DNA of 6,093 nucleotides from an uncultured Eubacteriales bacterium (GTDB lineage: Bacteria; Bacillota; Clostridia; Peptostreptococcales; Anaerovoracaceae), in the NCBI GenBank assembly GCA_902772685.1, contig CACYBO010000212.1:1-6093 (forward strand), read 5' to 3'. Every line of letters starts with the position of its first letter. Position 1 is the first letter of the stretch. This document shows, one piece after another, positions 5,906 to 6,093 of the stretch. Position numbers and translations under genes: made by a program. Under the pieces are notes generated by a model, which saw only the letters and a program-made list of their open reading frames with translations, searched no databases and had not been told where the DNA came from.

Positions 5906-5941
5906 CAGTATACGCATCGGTATGTTCCATATTTGGAACAT
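5906..5941 (-). promoter_or_regulatory. Promoter/operator element, copy B (perfect dyad plus TATACT)
   Basis: Read on the minus strand, the element starts with a perfect 8-bp inverted repeat, ATGTTCCA-AATA-TGGAACAT (5941-5922). The invariant ACCGATGCG and a -10-like TATACT (5912-5907) follow. The predicted start is near 5900, giving an 80-90 base A/T-rich leader before the ATG at 5815. As at copy A, no usual -35 hexamer lies 16-18 bases from the TATACT; the dyad covers that place. Copy B has the more perfect dyad and should be the stronger binding site. The leader 5816-5900 holds no hairpin that I can see, only the ribosome site and a 9-codon start-stop frame that I do not count as a gene. 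Confidence 0.78.
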
Positions 5942-5958
5942 AGAGGGCTCTTCGTGAT

Positions 5959-5966
5959 CTTTTTTG
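5959..5966. promoter_or_regulatory. A-tract upstream of promoter copy B
   Basis: The minus strand reads CAAAAAAG directly after the terminator T-tract, 17 bases upstream of the dyad. It corresponds in spacing to the A-tract upstream of copy A. Confidence 0.3.
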
Positions 5967-5967
5967 C

Positions 5968-6000
5968 AAAAAAAATACCCTGCGGGTTCACTCCCGCAGG
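5968..6000 (-). terminator. Intrinsic terminator upstream of the protease run
   Basis: A perfect 8-bp stem, CCTGCGGG (5979-5986) and CCCGCAGG (5993-6000), encloses a 6-base loop. On the minus strand it is followed by TATTTTTTTT (5977-5968). It stops transcripts arriving from above base 6000 and insulates or gates the protease run. On the plus strand the hairpin is followed only by a broken T-rich stretch, so activity there is doubtful. Confidence 0.9.
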
Positions 6001-6018
6001 ATTTGGTCCTTTTCGACT

Positions 6019-6046
6019 ATTATATTTTCCAAATATAAACTTGCAA
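6019..6046 (-). promoter_or_regulatory. Sigma-A-like promoter just before the terminator
   Basis: The minus strand has TTGCAA (6046-6041), a 16-base spacer and a consensus TATAAT (6024-6019). A start near 6012 would give an RNA of only about 45 bases ending at the terminator at 5968-6000. Another TATAAT lies at 6063-6058 but has no recognisable -35. Nothing else is visible in 6047-6093: all three minus frames have stops, so at most the tail of an upstream gene is present. Confidence 0.5.
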
Positions 6047-6093
6047 GTGTCACCTATATTATACTACAAACAATGCCGATATGCCGCCCCATA

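Noticed and set aside
5906..5935. ECF-sigma promoter with GGAAC -35 and GTC -10
   Set aside because: The GGAAC to GTC spacing is about 20 bases rather than the usual 16-17, and copy A has GGTAC. Kept only as a general alternative-sigma possibility.
5922..5941. Dyad as an SOS (LexA) box
   Set aside because: The Gram-positive LexA site is GAAC-N4-GTTC. Here the arms are in the opposite order (GTTCC...GGAAC), so the geometry does not match.

Overview
The window reads as accessory DNA from a low-to-mid GC Firmicute. Strong AGGAGG-type ribosome sites sit before nearly every start, sigma-A-like TATAAT/TATACT boxes and U-tract terminators are present, and the protein style resembles gut Clostridia such as Lachnospiraceae. 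The taxonomic call is inference; no marker gene is present. Every credible gene lies on the minus strand, so transcription runs from high to low coordinates.

Layout, in the direction of transcription. At 5968-6046 a sigma-A-like promoter is followed after only about 45 bases by a strong intrinsic terminator. Next comes a dyad-plus-TATACT promoter element (5906-5941), which heads a five-gene run: a 149-aa acidic unknown (5815-5366), a 425-aa soluble FtsH-like AAA+ zinc metalloprotease (5314-4037), a 305-aa unknown (3953-3036), a 327-aa unknown (2925-1942) and a 163-aa unknown (1936-1445). A second, nearly identical 36-bp promoter element (1363-1398) heads a further run: a 166-aa protein with a CCxxC...C motif (1314-814), a 207-aa unknown (765-142), and the first 41 codons of another P-loop ATPase (123-1), which leaves the window.

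Only two of the eight products have a recognisable function. One is an FtsH-type AAA+ protease that has lost its membrane anchor and has an altered pore loop but keeps its ATPase and zinc-protease residues. The other is the N-terminus of a second Walker-A ATPase. The other six are small to medium, mostly acidic, soluble-looking proteins with no function I can assign. The 36-bp element is the best evidence that both runs belong to one regulon: 33 of 36 bases are identical, it has the same orientation, and it sits before the first gene of each run. I infer a single multi-gene system built around a cytosolic AAA+ protease and a second AAA-type ATPase, with the unknown proteins as candidate substrates, adaptors or partners. 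What it does cannot be read from the sequence. I see no transposase, integrase, tRNA, rRNA or CRISPR array.
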